DNA of 64,000 nt from an uncultured Clostridium sp. (GCA_900554565.1 USHX01000002.1:26097-90096), one strand, 5' to 3'; counted from the first letter of the stretch, positions 28,074-38,290 are shown. Program-made: numbers and translations. Notes: generated by a model from the sequence alone, not told the origin.

Positions 28074-29660
28074 TTATAAATAAATTTTGTAATCAATATC
28101 AGGGAATAGACAATCCTTTTTATTTATGTCTTTCAAAAATTCTTCATCTATTTTGTCATCTTTAATTTGATAATATAATTTTGTAAATCTTCCAATATGA
28201 TCTTTTATTCTTTTTTTAGCATAATCAACCATAGTTCCATTTGTAATTATAAATAGCCAGTCACTACTTTGTGCAAGTAAAAGTTCTCTAGCACATTGAT
28301 TTAAAGCTTTTTTCTTTAATCCTTTGGCATTAGGGAATAGGTTAGCTAATTCGCACATTCTGTCACCAGCAACATGTAGATGTCTATGTACATAATCATT
28401 TGTTGGATTTAACCAAACTTCACTATATCCATTTGCGCCCCAACTTGAACGACAAGGTGAAGCAACTTGCATTGAGGGGTATTTATCAATATATTCAGAT
28501 GGTGTAATTAATTGGAAGTTACAGTCATCATAATAAATCTTTTTAAATAAAATATATAACCAATATGGACCTTCATACCACCAATGTCCATATAGTTCTG
28601 CATCATAAGGACACAATATAATAGGCGGATTTTCAGTGTATTCTGAAACATCATTAATTTGAGCATTTCTAGAATCTAAGAAATGGCCAGCTTGTCTTTC
28701 AGCAGAATCTTTAGCCCATTGGATATTATAATAATCTTTAAAATCAGACTTTCCTGTAATTCTATAATATTTGATACCAGTGTGAACTCTAACTCCATTG
28801 TGTGCAATATAAGGTTTAATGTAATCATAATCAGCTTCATATCCGATATCTCTATAAAATTCTCTGTAATTATAATCACCAGGGTATCCATTAATTGAAC
28901 TCCAAACTTGTCTTGAAGACTCTATGTCACGCCCAAATGCTATAACACCTTCAGGTGAAACGATTGGAGCAAATGTACCATAAACTGGAGTAGGGTTAGC
29001 ATATAAAATACCATGTGATTCTGTAATAATATAATCAATTCCAAATTCTTTTAAATATTTATCAGCCTCAGGAACATATCCACATTCAGGAAGCCAAATA
29101 CCACGAGGCTTTCTACCAAAATATCTTTCATATGTTTGAACACCAACAGCTATTTGAGCTTTAACAGTTTTTTCATTAACATATAAAATAGGGAAGTATC
29201 CATGGGTTGCACCACATGTTATAATTTCTAAAACTCCTATATCTTGAAAATGTTTAAATGCTTCTATAAGGTTACATTTATAAACATCTTTAAACAAATG
29301 TAAATCATTTGAATAGCGGTCAAAATAATAATGTGATAATTTATTTAATCTTTCATCACCAGCAGTTCTAGTTATTTCTTTTTTAGACAGTTCTATTAAT
29401 TTTTTTAAATATTTTATATATTTCCTTTGTAATAATTTATTGTCAAGCATAGAAAGCAATGGTGGAGTCATAGACATTGTAATTCTAAAATCAACACCTT
29501 CATCAACTAGCTTTTGAAAATTAGTAAGTAAGGGAATATAGGTTTCTGAAATTGCTTCGTACAACCAAGATTCTTCTAAATAATCATCACTTTCAGGGTG
29601 GTGTATAAATGGAAGATGTGCGTGAAGAACAAAACTTACATATCCTTTTTTATTTTGCAT
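28074..29660 (-). CDS. GH57 1,4-alpha-glucan branching enzyme (DUF1957)
   Basis: GH57 branching enzymes create alpha-1,6 branches in glycogen. The N-terminus GYVSFVLHAHLPFIHHPE carries the conserved HAHLPF motif; the nucleophile Glu is in GIWLPECGY at about residue 187 and the acid Asp is in CPYDAELYGHWW at about residue 355. A C-terminal helical DUF1957 domain follows (WLNPTNDYVHRHLH, LLLAQSSDWLF). The 528-residue length is typical. The DUF4912 gene is 36 bp upstream; this pairing is common and fits storage polysaccharide metabolism. Confidence 0.9.
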   Translation of the reverse strand: MQNKKGYVSFVLHAHLPFIHHPESDDYLEESWLYEAISETYIPLLTNFQKLVDEGVDFRITMSMTPPLLSMLDNKLLQRKYIKYLKKLIELSKKEITRTAGDERLNKLSHYYFDRYSNDLHLFKDVYKCNLIEAFKHFQDIGVLEIITCGATHGYFPILYVNEKTVKAQIAVGVQTYERYFGRKPRGIWLPECGYVPEADKYLKEFGIDYIITESHGILYANPTPVYGTFAPIVSPEGVIAFGRDIESSRQVWSSINGYPGDYNYREFYRDIGYEADYDYIKPYIAHNGVRVHTGIKYYRITGKSDFKDYYNIQWAKDSAERQAGHFLDSRNAQINDVSEYTENPPIILCPYDAELYGHWWYEGPYWLYILFKKIYYDDCNFQLITPSEYIDKYPSMQVASPCRSSWGANGYSEVWLNPTNDYVHRHLHVAGDRMCELANLFPNAKGLKKKALNQCARELLLAQSSDWLFIITNGTMVDYAKKRIKDHIGRFTKLYYQIKDDKIDEEFLKDINKKDCLFPDIDYKIYL

Positions 29661-29696
29661 TATAATAATTCTCCTTTGTTTTTCTTATATTGATTG

Positions 29697-30545
29697 TTAT
29701 GAAGATGGATTATTTTTATCATAAATATCTTCTACATTTTCATTTTTGTAAATTGCTTTATATATATCATAAATATTATAAATTTTTCCCATGTTTCTCA
29801 TGAATGATAGACTAGCAACATTTTTTGAAGTTTCATTACCTGTTTTTGTATCTCTAAAGTAAATCATATTTTGGCCTTTATCGAATAAAATATGGTCATT
29901 TGGAGATTCGATTTCGTTAGATATTGAAACATATATATAATCTGTATTTAAGTTTTCAATTTTTTGAATAGGGAGCCTACCAAGTTCTATTCTATAATCA
30001 CATTTGCTATCTGCAACATGTAAATACCAACTATTTGCAAAATCATTTATTTCAACTTCAAAACTGTAACCTAAAGTATCGTTATGAACAATTAAAATAG
30101 GTTTTGTTGTTTCGAAAAAGTTTTCTCCATATTGTTTTTTGAAATTTTCTCTATCCGCATCTGAAATATCCCAGTAAATAAATAGGGTATTTGGAGTTTG
30201 TGCTAAAAGTTTTACAACAGTTTGGTTATATCTGTATGGTAAATCATAGTATTCTACAATATCTACTTTTTTCTTAGAAGTTGCTTTCTTTGTTGAGCTC
30301 TTTTTAATAGTAGATTTTTTAGCTGTAGCTGATTTTGTAGTTGTTTTCTTTGTAGGTGACTTTTTGGAAGCACTTTTTTTAGCCGTAGAAGACTTTTTTG
30401 CTCCTACAGCTTTTTCAGATTTTTTTGTTATTTTTGTTGTAGCTTTCTTAGTTGCAGTTTTGGTGCTACTTGCTTTTTTTTGTGTTTTCTTTGGTTCTTT
30501 TTTTTCTATTTCTAATTCTTTTTGTTCTTTTGTTTTTCTTGGCAT
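29697..30545 (-). CDS. DUF4912 protein with a histone-H1-like Lys/Ser/Thr-rich N-terminus
   Basis: Residues 1-95 are almost only Lys, Ser, Thr and Ala in repeats such as KKSTAKK, KKATTK and KKSSTKK, similar to linker-histone or Hc1-like tails and probably disordered and strongly basic. Residues about 100-282 form a DUF4912 domain (DLPYRYNQT, VKLLAQTPNTLFIYWDIS, and SWYLHVADSKCDYRIELG), which has a carbohydrate-binding-like fold in families paired with GH57. The gene immediately precedes the branching enzyme. I infer that it helps bind glycogen or acidic polymer; this is not shown. Confidence 0.8.
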   Translation of the reverse strand: MPRKTKEQKELEIEKKEPKKTQKKASSTKTATKKATTKITKKSEKAVGAKKSSTAKKSASKKSPTKKTTTKSATAKKSTIKKSSTKKATSKKKVDIVEYYDLPYRYNQTVVKLLAQTPNTLFIYWDISDADRENFKKQYGENFFETTKPILIVHNDTLGYSFEVEINDFANSWYLHVADSKCDYRIELGRLPIQKIENLNTDYIYVSISNEIESPNDHILFDKGQNMIYFRDTKTGNETSKNVASLSFMRNMGKIYNIYDIYKAIYKNENVEDIYDKNNPSS

Positions 30546-30640
30546 TTTTTTCCTCCCTTAAGTATCTCTTTACTTTCCTTATATATTATACTAAATGGAA
30601 AATAAATTCAAGAGTAAAATGCAAGTTTTTGAAAAATGTA

Positions 30641-30916
30641 TTAGACGATATTTTCATCTTTTAATTCTGAAATAAAATCAGTTAAAAGGTCTTCAATAGA
30701 AACATTGAAAATATGTGATAAAGCATATAATTCGTAATCTTTTAAAATTCTTTTTCCGTTTTCTAGTTTGTATAAAGAAGGTTTAGAAATGTCAATTCCC
30801 ATTAGTGCTAATTTTGTTGAAAGGCCAGATAATGATAAGTTGTTCTTTTGTCTTAGTTCTTTGATTTTTTTACTGGAAACATTTAATTTATTATTATATT
30901 TACTACATTGATACAT
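30641..30916 (-). CDS. XRE-family helix-turn-helix regulator
   Basis: A 91-residue protein with one Cro/cI-type HTH: IKELRQKNNLSLSGLSTKLAL, DISKPSLYKLENGKRILK and YELYALSHIFNVSIEDLL. I start it at the ATG at 30916 (MYQCSKYN), with AAAGGGA 8 nt upstream on the minus strand; the longer frame adds a hydrophobic stretch without a site. No partner gene (for example a toxin) is adjacent. Targets unknown. Confidence 0.85.
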   Translation of the reverse strand: MYQCSKYNNKLNVSSKKIKELRQKNNLSLSGLSTKLALMGIDISKPSLYKLENGKRILKDYELYALSHIFNVSIEDLLTDFISELKDENIV

Positions 30917-31099
30917 ACGCAAAATCCCTTTCATTTTTAAAAATTTAATCAATAAGTAAATTTTATAGTAAAATGATAAAAAGATGTATCCACTAGTGAT
31001 ACACCGAAGCACTTCAAAATTCTATAAATTTAGTAAAAACTCTTTAAAAAAAACCGAAAATGTTATACAATATTATAAAATTAATTTTAGGAGAATCAA

Positions 31100-32791
31100 A
31101 TGAACAAAAAGTGGCAGATTTATGATACAAAGCAAGAAAAAATAGAAGAAATAGAAAGCAAATACAACTTAAACAAATTACTATCAACAATATTAGTAAA
31201 CAGAAATATAATAACAAAAAAAGACATAGAACTATTTTTAAATCCAACAAGGCAAGACTTCTATGATCCATTTTTGATAAAAGACATGGACATAGCCATA
31301 AAAAGAATAATAAAAGCAATAGAAAACAAAGAAAAAGTAACAATCTATGGAGACTATGATGTAGATGGAATTACAAGTATAACAGTATTAAAAAGCTTTT
31401 TAAAAGATGTTGGATTAGAAGCCAAACATTATATTCCAAATAGACTAAACGAAGGATATGGACTAAACAAACCAGCAATAGAAAAAATTGCACAAGAAGG
31501 TTGCGACTTAATGATTACAGTAGACTGCGGAATTTCAGGAAATGAAGAAATAGAATATGCTAATTCTTTAGGAATAGAAACGATTATAACAGACCACCAT
31601 GAGCCGGGAAATGAACTTCCAAAAGCACTAGCAGTTATAGACAATAAAAGAAAAGACTCTGAATATCCATTTAGAGAATTAGCTGGAGTAGGAGTAGTTT
31701 TCAAAGTTATTCAAGCATTAGGAAAAACATTAGGTTTAAAAGAAGAAAGCTACTTAAAATATTTAGACATCGTATGTGTTGGAACAATATCAGACATTGT
31801 ACCATTAGTAGATGAAAACAGAGTAATAACAAAACTAGGATTAATGTTAGTAAAACAAACAAAAAACATAGGACTAAAATCAATAATAAATTCATCTGGA
31901 TATAAAAACATTGATTCAACAACAATTTCATTTGGGGTTGCACCAAGAATTAATGCATGTGGAAGAATGGGAAAAGCGGAAGAAGCGCTAGATTTATTCT
32001 TATCAACAGACATAAATGAAGTAAATGACTTAACAAATAAATTAAATGCACATAATAAAGAAAGACAAGAAACAGAAAAAGCTATATTTGAAAATGCAAT
32101 TGAGAAGATAGAAAGTGAAAAACTAAACGAAAACAGAACAATAATAGTAGGTGGAGAGAATTGGCACCATGGTGTAATAGGAATAGTTTCATCTAAAATT
32201 ACAGACATGTATTTTAAACCAAGTATATTATTAAGCTTTGAAGAAGATGGGATAGGAAAAGGCTCTGGGAGAAGTATTTCAGGATTTGACCTACATGAAG
32301 CACTTATGAAATGCTTAGATAGCATAGAAAAATTTGGTGGCCATAGTATGGCAATAGGAATAACAATAAAAAAAGACAACTTAGAAAAATTTAAAAAAGA
32401 ATTTGAAAAAGTAGCAGAAGAAAAACATATAGAAGAAATAATACCAATAATAAATATAGATGCAAAAATCAACTTAAGTGATATAAACAAAGAAATGGTA
32501 GAAAGTTTAAGCAAACTAGAGCCATTTGGAGAAGCAAATAAAACACCGATATTTGCATTTAAAAATCTAAAAATTGATTCAATAAGAGCTTTATCAGAAG
32601 GAAAACATCTTAAACTAACATTAAAAGATAATAATACAATAATAGATGCAATAGGATTTAACATAGGAAAATTAGCAGAAGAATATAGAATAGGCGACAA
32701 AGTAGATATAGCAGGGATATTAGAAATAAATACTTTTAATGGAGTTCAAAAACTACAAATAAATATAAAAGATATAATGAAATCAATATAA
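31100..32791 (+). CDS. recJ: Single-stranded-DNA-specific exonuclease RecJ
   Basis: RecJ is the 5'-3' single-strand exonuclease of recombination and mismatch repair. The DHH domain has YGDYDVDGITS at about residues 80-90, ITVDCGISG and TDHHEPG; the DHHA1 domain contains GGENWHHGVIGIVSSK and GKGSGRS / GGHSMAIG. An OB-like C-terminal domain follows. The 563-residue length is that of the short RecJ. GGAG precedes the ATG at 31100. It leads an operon with relA, the MBL gene and hisS. Confidence 0.95.
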   Translation: MNKKWQIYDTKQEKIEEIESKYNLNKLLSTILVNRNIITKKDIELFLNPTRQDFYDPFLIKDMDIAIKRIIKAIENKEKVTIYGDYDVDGITSITVLKSFLKDVGLEAKHYIPNRLNEGYGLNKPAIEKIAQEGCDLMITVDCGISGNEEIEYANSLGIETIITDHHEPGNELPKALAVIDNKRKDSEYPFRELAGVGVVFKVIQALGKTLGLKEESYLKYLDIVCVGTISDIVPLVDENRVITKLGLMLVKQTKNIGLKSIINSSGYKNIDSTTISFGVAPRINACGRMGKAEEALDLFLSTDINEVNDLTNKLNAHNKERQETEKAIFENAIEKIESEKLNENRTIIVGGENWHHGVIGIVSSKITDMYFKPSILLSFEEDGIGKGSGRSISGFDLHEALMKCLDSIEKFGGHSMAIGITIKKDNLEKFKKEFEKVAEEKHIEEIIPIINIDAKINLSDINKEMVESLSKLEPFGEANKTPIFAFKNLKIDSIRALSEGKHLKLTLKDNNTIIDAIGFNIGKLAEEYRIGDKVDIAGILEINTFNGVQKLQINIKDIMKSI

Positions 32792-32811
32792 AAATAGAAA
32801 GAAGTGGTGAT

Positions 32812-35007
32812 ATGCAAGAACAAAAAGAAATAACAATTCAAGATGTAATTGCAAAAAGAAAAAAACATGCTAGAAAAGTAGACACAAAACTAATTACAAG
32901 GGCATATAAATATGCACTTCAAAATCATGGAAATCAATGTAGAAGATCAGGTGAGCCATATATAATTCACCCACTAAATGTTGCATATATTTTGGCAGAT
33001 ATAGGATTAGATGATAGCACAGTATGTGCGGCACTTTTACATGATGTAGTAGAAGATACACAAATAACACAAGAAGATATAACACGAGAATTTGGACAAG
33101 AAATATCAGATATGGTAGCAGGTGTAACAAAACTTGGAAACATGCAATTTACATCTGTTGAAGAGCAACAAGTAGAAGATTATAGAAAAATGTTTTTAGC
33201 AATGGGAAAAGACATAAGAGTAATACTAATCAAACTTGCTGATAGATTACACAATATGAGAACATTAAAATTCCTAAAGAGAGATAGACAAATTGCAAAT
33301 GCAAAAGAAACAATGGAATTATATGCACCACTTGCAAACAGATTAGGATTATATTCTTTAAAATGGGAACTAGAAGACTTATCTTTTAAATATCTATATC
33401 CAGAAGAATATCATGAATTAGTAGAAGGAATAAACAAAAAAAGAGAAGAAAGACTAAAATTCATAGAAAAAATTATGGATGACATTAGAGTGGCATTGAA
33501 AAAACAGAGAATAGATGCAGAAGTTACAGGTAGAGCAAAACACTTATATAGTATATATAGAAAAATGAAAAGAGATAACAAAACTCTAGACCAAATATAT
33601 GACTTATTTGCTTTACGTATATTAGTAAATTCGGTAAAAGATTGTTATGCTGCATTAGGGGTTGTACATGAATTATATAGCCCAATGCCAGGAAGATTTA
33701 AAGATTATATAGCAGTTCCAAAGCCAAATATGTACCAATCAATACATACAACACTATTAGGAGAAAAAGGAACACCATTTGAAGTACAAATTCGTACATG
33801 GGAAATGCATAGAATAGCAGAATACGGAATTGCAGCACATTGGGCATACAAAGAAGCAAGTTACTTTGGTAAAAAAGAAGCGGTAAAAGTTGGAGAAGAC
33901 AAATTAGCATGGTTAAGAGAAACATTAGAATGGCAAAAAGAAATGCAAGACCCACAAGAATTTCTAGATACATTAAAAACCGAATTATTTGAAGATGAAG
34001 TATATGTATTTACTCCAAAGGGAAAAATAAAAGTCTTACCAAGAGGCGCAACACCAATAGACTTTGCATATAGCATACACGCAGAAATAGGACATCATAT
34101 GGTTGGAGCAAAAATAAACAGCAAAATGATGCCAATAATAACACCATTAAAAAGTGGAGACATAGTAGAGATAATAACATCTGACAAATCAAAAGGACCA
34201 AGTAGAGATTGGCTTAAATTTGTAAAAAGTTCAAGTGCTAAAAACAAAATAAAAAGCTGGTTCAAAAAAGCTCAAAAGGCAGAGAACATAGAAAAAGGAA
34301 AAGACTTAATTGAAAAAGAGTTAAAAAGAATAGGTGTAACACATACAAATCTATTTAAAGCTGAATATATTCAACCAATGCTTGATAAATATAGATACAA
34401 AAACATAGATGAAATGTATGCAGCAGTTGGATTTGGCGCAAATTCTCCAGTTAAAGTAATTGCAAGAATGTTGCAAGAATACAGAAAAGAGCATGAAGAA
34501 GAAAACATAGAAGAAAAAATTCAAGAATTAGCTCAAGCTAGAAACAATAAGCCAAAACCATCAAATTCAGGAATAATAGTAAAAGGAATAGACAATTGTT
34601 TAGTAAAATTATCAAAATGTTGCAATCCTTTACCAGGAGATGAAATAGTAGGATATATAACAAAAGGAAGAGGAGTTTCAGTACATAGAAAAGATTGCAC
34701 AAATATTAAAGATTTATTATCTGAAGAAAATAGAATGATAGATGTAGAATGGTATAAAGAAGAAAAAGCATCATATCAAGTTGATATAGAAATAAATTCA
34801 AATGACAGAAATGGACTATTATTAGACATATTAAAAGAAGTTGGAACAACAAAAGCTAAGATTTTAGGTGTTAATACAAAAGTAACTAAAGAAAAAATTG
34901 CAATTATTGATATGACACTAGAAGTTGAAAACTTAGAAGAATTAAACAAAGCAATAAAAGTAATTAGAAAAGTAGATAGTGTATATGAAGTAAGAAGGAA
35001 GAAATAA
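32812..35007 (+). CDS. relA: Bifunctional (p)ppGpp synthetase/hydrolase Rel
   Basis: Rel makes and degrades (p)ppGpp in the stringent response. The order is HD hydrolase domain (LLHDVVEDT at about 65-73), synthetase domain (GRAKHLYSIYRKM, YDLFALRILV, YSPMPGRFKDYIAVPKPN), TGS (YVFTPKGKIKVLPRGATPIDFAY), zinc/RIS region (KCCNPLPGDEIVGYI) and ACT domain. The HD box is intact, so hydrolase activity is expected. Length 731 residues, typical. It begins 20 bp after recJ with a GGTG site. In many Clostridia recJ-(apt)-relA-MBL-hisS is conserved. Confidence 0.96.
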   Translation: MQEQKEITIQDVIAKRKKHARKVDTKLITRAYKYALQNHGNQCRRSGEPYIIHPLNVAYILADIGLDDSTVCAALLHDVVEDTQITQEDITREFGQEISDMVAGVTKLGNMQFTSVEEQQVEDYRKMFLAMGKDIRVILIKLADRLHNMRTLKFLKRDRQIANAKETMELYAPLANRLGLYSLKWELEDLSFKYLYPEEYHELVEGINKKREERLKFIEKIMDDIRVALKKQRIDAEVTGRAKHLYSIYRKMKRDNKTLDQIYDLFALRILVNSVKDCYAALGVVHELYSPMPGRFKDYIAVPKPNMYQSIHTTLLGEKGTPFEVQIRTWEMHRIAEYGIAAHWAYKEASYFGKKEAVKVGEDKLAWLRETLEWQKEMQDPQEFLDTLKTELFEDEVYVFTPKGKIKVLPRGATPIDFAYSIHAEIGHHMVGAKINSKMMPIITPLKSGDIVEIITSDKSKGPSRDWLKFVKSSSAKNKIKSWFKKAQKAENIEKGKDLIEKELKRIGVTHTNLFKAEYIQPMLDKYRYKNIDEMYAAVGFGANSPVKVIARMLQEYRKEHEEENIEEKIQELAQARNNKPKPSNSGIIVKGIDNCLVKLSKCCNPLPGDEIVGYITKGRGVSVHRKDCTNIKDLLSEENRMIDVEWYKEEKASYQVDIEINSNDRNGLLLDILKEVGTTKAKILGVNTKVTKEKIAIIDMTLEVENLEELNKAIKVIRKVDSVYEVRRKK

Positions 35008-35008
35008 A

Positions 35009-35656
35009 ATGATATTAAAAGAACTAAAGATAGATACATGGGTAGGAGACCAAACAAATTGTTACATAATATTAGATGAAAAATCTAAAGAAATAATGGT
35101 AATAGATCCAGCCGGTGATGTGGATAAAATAGTAGAACTAATAAATATTCTAGAAGGAAAATTAAAATACATTTATTTAACACATTGCCATGGAGACCAT
35201 ATAACAGGAGTAACAGAACTAAAAAACAGATGTGGTGGGAAAATATTAATACATAGAGAAGATGCAGAAGGACTAAATGATGCAAATATAAATTTAACAC
35301 CATATATAAGAGAAGAAAGAATAGAACTAGAAGCAGATTCAAGAGTAGATGATAATGACTTAATACATTTAGGAGACTTAGAATTCAAAGTAATACATAC
35401 ACCTGGGCACACAAAAGGTGGAACATGTTTATATATTGAAAGTGAAAAATGTCTATTTTCAGGTGATACATTATTTAGAGGAACATGGGGAAGAACTGAT
35501 GTACCAACAGGTAGCATAGAAGATATAATGAATTCAATAACAAACAAATTAATGAAATTGCCAGGAGAAACAATAGTATATCCTGGCCATGGGTTAAGTA
35601 CAAGAATTGAAGATGAAAAACCAATATATTTAGAATTAAAACCAAAAAAATATTAA
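35009..35656 (+). CDS. MBL-fold metallohydrolase (glyoxalase II-like)
   Basis: The 215-residue protein has the metallo-beta-lactamase signature HCHGDHITG (about residues 57-65), HTPGHTKGG and the FSGDTLFRG segment, then YPGHG. These are the metal ligands of glyoxalase II-like hydrolases that cleave thioesters; the actual substrate is unknown. It starts 1 bp after the relA stop and precedes hisS by 18 bp, a position often seen in Clostridia for this family. No lactoylglutathione lyase is nearby. Confidence 0.9.
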   Translation: MILKELKIDTWVGDQTNCYIILDEKSKEIMVIDPAGDVDKIVELINILEGKLKYIYLTHCHGDHITGVTELKNRCGGKILIHREDAEGLNDANINLTPYIREERIELEADSRVDDNDLIHLGDLEFKVIHTPGHTKGGTCLYIESEKCLFSGDTLFRGTWGRTDVPTGSIEDIMNSITNKLMKLPGETIVYPGHGLSTRIEDEKPIYLELKPKKY

Positions 35657-35674
35657 AACGAAGGGAGCAAAATA

Positions 35675-36983
35675 ATGGAAAAAACAGAACCAAGAACATT
35701 ATCAGGATTTATGGAACTATTACCACAAGACCAAATTCAATTTAATCAAATGAAAAAGCAAATAGAAGAAATATACCAAAAATTCGGATTTTTACCATTA
35801 GATACACCAGTAATAGAATTATCTGAAGTATTACTTGCAAAAGCAGGTGGAGAAACAGAAAAACAAATTTACAGATTTAACAAAGGAGATAAAGACTTAT
35901 CTTTAAGATTTGATTTAACAGTGCCTTTATCAAAATATGTGGCAAAAAACTATGGGAATTTAAGCTTTCCATTTAGAAGATATCAAATAGGGAAAGTATA
36001 TCGTGGTGAAAGAACACAAAAAGGTAGATTTAGAGAATTCTATCAATGTGACATCGACATAATAGGAGATGGAGAATTAGACTTAATAAATGATGCAGAA
36101 TTACCAAGTGTAATTTACAACATATTTAAATCATTTGGATTTGATAATTTTACAATAAGAGTAAATAACAGAAAAATTTTAAATGGATTATTTGAAGCAA
36201 TAGGACAAAAAGAAAGTGCAACAGAAATTTTAAGAATAATTGATAAAATTGATAAAATAGGTAAAGAAGCAGTAATAGAAGAACTAGAAAAAATAAATGT
36301 AGACTCAACATCAATAGAAAAAATAATTTCATTTATAGAAATAGAAGGAACATCAGATGAAAAAATACAAAAATTAAAACAACTAGGATTTGAAAATGAA
36401 ACATTTAATAAAGGTGTTGAAGAACTAGAATTTGTTATAAAAAATATGAGATTATTCGGAATACCAGAAGAGAATTTCAAAGTAGATTTAACAATAGCAA
36501 GAGGCCTAGACTATTACACAGGAACAGTCTATGAAACATTTTTAAATGATTATAGAGAGCTTCGGAAGTGTATGTTCAGGTGGAAGATATGAAAACTTGG
36601 CAGAATATTACACAGATAAAAAATTACCAGGTGTGGGAATATCTATTGGGCTAACACGTTTATTCTATAAATTAAATGAATTAAATTTAATTAAAGAAAC
36701 TAAAAAATCTGTTGCTGATATATTAATAATTCCAATGATTGAAGATTTAAGTGTACCAATTAAATTGGCAACAAAATTAAGAAACAATGGTGTAAAAACA
36801 GAAATATATTTAAATAATAAAAAATTAAAAGCTAAATTTAAATATGCTGATAAACTTCAAATTCCATATGTTATAGTTATTGGAGAAGATGAAATTGCAA
36901 ATAACAAGTTTAAATTAAAAAATATGGAAACAGGGGAAGAAAAGGAACTTTCAGCTGATGAGATAGAAGATTTTAAATTTTAA
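35675..36983 (+). CDS. hisS: Histidyl-tRNA synthetase, with a +1 CGGA shift site
   Basis: HisS charges tRNA-His. Class II motif 2 is FPFRRYQIGKVYRGE-like (RYQIGKVYRGER) and motif GRFREFYQCDID follows; the histidine-A motif RGLDYYTGTVYE lies at about residue 281. The zero frame stops at 36590-36592, nine codons after CGG at 36563-36565. Skipping the C gives ELGSVCSGGRYE, the conserved motif next to the active site, and continues through GVGISIGLTRLFY to 36983, including the anticodon-binding domain. The joined length is about 435 residues, normal. No second hisS is visible, and the gene is essential in general, so the shift must be productive if the sequence is right. Confidence 0.92.
36563..36566 (+). 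other. CGGA +1 frameshift site in hisS
   Basis: Zero frame reads GAG CTT CGG AAG TGT; the +1 frame reads CTT, skip C, GGA AGT GTA TGT, giving LGSVCSGG. The preceding CUU also resembles the P-site codon at the prfB frameshift. Confidence 0.8.
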
Positions 36984-36990
36984 GTACAAA

Positions 36991-37020
36991 AAAGAAACCT
37001 AAAATTAATAGGTTTCTTTT
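36991..37020. terminator. Intrinsic terminator
   Basis: AAAGAAACCT (36991-37000) pairs with AGGTTTCTTT (37010-37019); A-run before and T-run after, so it may serve both convergent genes. Confidence 0.8.
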
Positions 37021-37032
37021 AATATGCCATAT

Positions 37033-37518
37033 TTATTTTATTTTGAAAAAATCATCAAAATCTGTAAGCTTTATTGAACCCACATTTTTAAATATTACAT
37101 CAGAAGTACTTTTCATTGATACCTCTAATATATCATTTTCTTTGTATTCTACAAAAATTTTAGAAAGCTCATTTCTATAAATGCTTCTAATAAGTTGATT
37201 TTGAAATGGGGTGTCTGAAATATCATCATGTTTTAATGTTACTTCTGTAACACCACTTTCTTTCAAAATATACCTGAGATCATCAAGTCGCTTTTTTTGC
37301 GTAATTGTAGTCTCAATTGCTATATATGCTAAAACCCAACAAATAGCCATAACTACTATCACTAAAAGAAATAAACCAAAACAAAAGATAGGTGTTATAT
37401 TTGGTAAATCAGTAAAAATTACCCATATAACAATTAGCGCTGCAATAACACCAGCTAAAAAGGCAATTAATGTTGCGAATTGTTTTTTCTTGTCACTAAA
37501 AAAATTTTTTTCTGTCAT
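37033..37518 (-). CDS. Two-helix membrane protein, unknown function
   Basis: The 161-residue protein has two membrane helices (about residues 14-36, ATLIAFLAGVIAALIVIWVIF, and 42-66, ITPIFCFGLFLLVIVVMAIC) and a soluble C-terminal part (about 75-161) with alternating strands (VTEVTLKHDD, KIFVEYKEND, LEVSMKSTSD). I do not recognise the family. GGGAGG lies upstream of the ATG. It is separated from hisS by a terminator. Confidence 0.6.
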   Translation of the reverse strand: MTEKNFFSDKKKQFATLIAFLAGVIAALIVIWVIFTDLPNITPIFCFGLFLLVIVVMAICWVLAYIAIETTITQKKRLDDLRYILKESGVTEVTLKHDDISDTPFQNQLIRSIYRNELSKIFVEYKENDILEVSMKSTSDVIFKNVGSIKLTDFDDFFKIK

Positions 37519-37657
37519 GTTGTAAATTCCCTCCCGTAAACGAAAAATATAGTGAAATTAAATAGGCATATAAATAAGGTCCAATTGAACCTTATCATAA
37601 TATTCAAAAGAATATTGTACAAACTATAATATCATATTTTAGATAAAAAGACAAGCG

Positions 37658-38290
37658 TTATTTATATAATAATGTAATTTTATTCCCAGTTTTCTGTATA
37701 AGGCCATCTTCTTTTAAAAGTTTCATTTCACGCATCATTGCACTTCTGTCAACACTCAAATAATCTGCTAAATCTGTTAAAGAAAAAGGCAAAACAAAAC
37801 TTTTACTAAGATTTCTAGTAGACACAAGTGAAAAATATGCAAGAAGTTTATCACGAGTAGAACGTTTGGTAAGGAGTTCAACTCTCATATTTAACGAAGT
37901 TACTTTTTGCAAAATTAGCTCAGGAAGGTTTTCAGCTAAGGTTTGATGAAATTTACAATTACTTCTGCATTTTGTATAAATATCATTATAGGAATAAATT
38001 AAAACTTCACATTTTTCTCTTGCTTCTACTAAAAGCTCATTATTTGTTGTTACAGTATAAAATACTTCACCAAAAATATCATTCTTAGAAAAATGCTCAA
38101 TAATTGTTCTATTACCATTTAAATCATATCTAACTAAATCAGCATTTCCACTAACTAATATACAAAATTGATTACGTTTTTCAATGTAACTTGTAATTAC
38201 TTGACCTTTGGTAAAAGATTTTTTTTGAACTCTTTTACAATTATTTTTAAAATCATTAATAAAAGTTTCTATATTAAAATTTAAATTCAT
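37658..38290 (-). CDS. Crp/Fnr family transcription regulator
   Basis: The N-terminal part is a cyclic-nucleotide-binding-like beta-roll (about residues 15-110: GQVITSYIEKRNQFCILVSG, NDIFGEVF) and the C-terminus a winged HTH with recognition helix region LTDLADYLSVDRSAMMREM at about 170-188. It has several cysteines, including CRSNC in the dimer-helix region, which might sense redox; this is only suggestive. I start it at ATG 38290 since AAAGG sits about 9 nt upstream; an ATG at 38302 abuts that site. Its promoter region carries a 14-bp palindrome that recurs in front of nrdD. Confidence 0.88.
   Translation of the reverse strand: MNLNFNIETFINDFKNNCKRVQKKSFTKGQVITSYIEKRNQFCILVSGNADLVRYDLNGNRTIIEHFSKNDIFGEVFYTVTTNNELLVEAREKCEVLIYSYNDIYTKCRSNCKFHQTLAENLPELILQKVTSLNMRVELLTKRSTRDKLLAYFSLVSTRNLSKSFVLPFSLTDLADYLSVDRSAMMREMKLLKEDGLIQKTGNKITLLYK

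Noticed and set aside
36563..36566. Classical CUU slippery shift alone explaining all sites
   Set aside because: Only hisS has CUU before CGG; the other seven sites have codons that would not re-pair well after a +1 slip, so CGG-A is the shared element.
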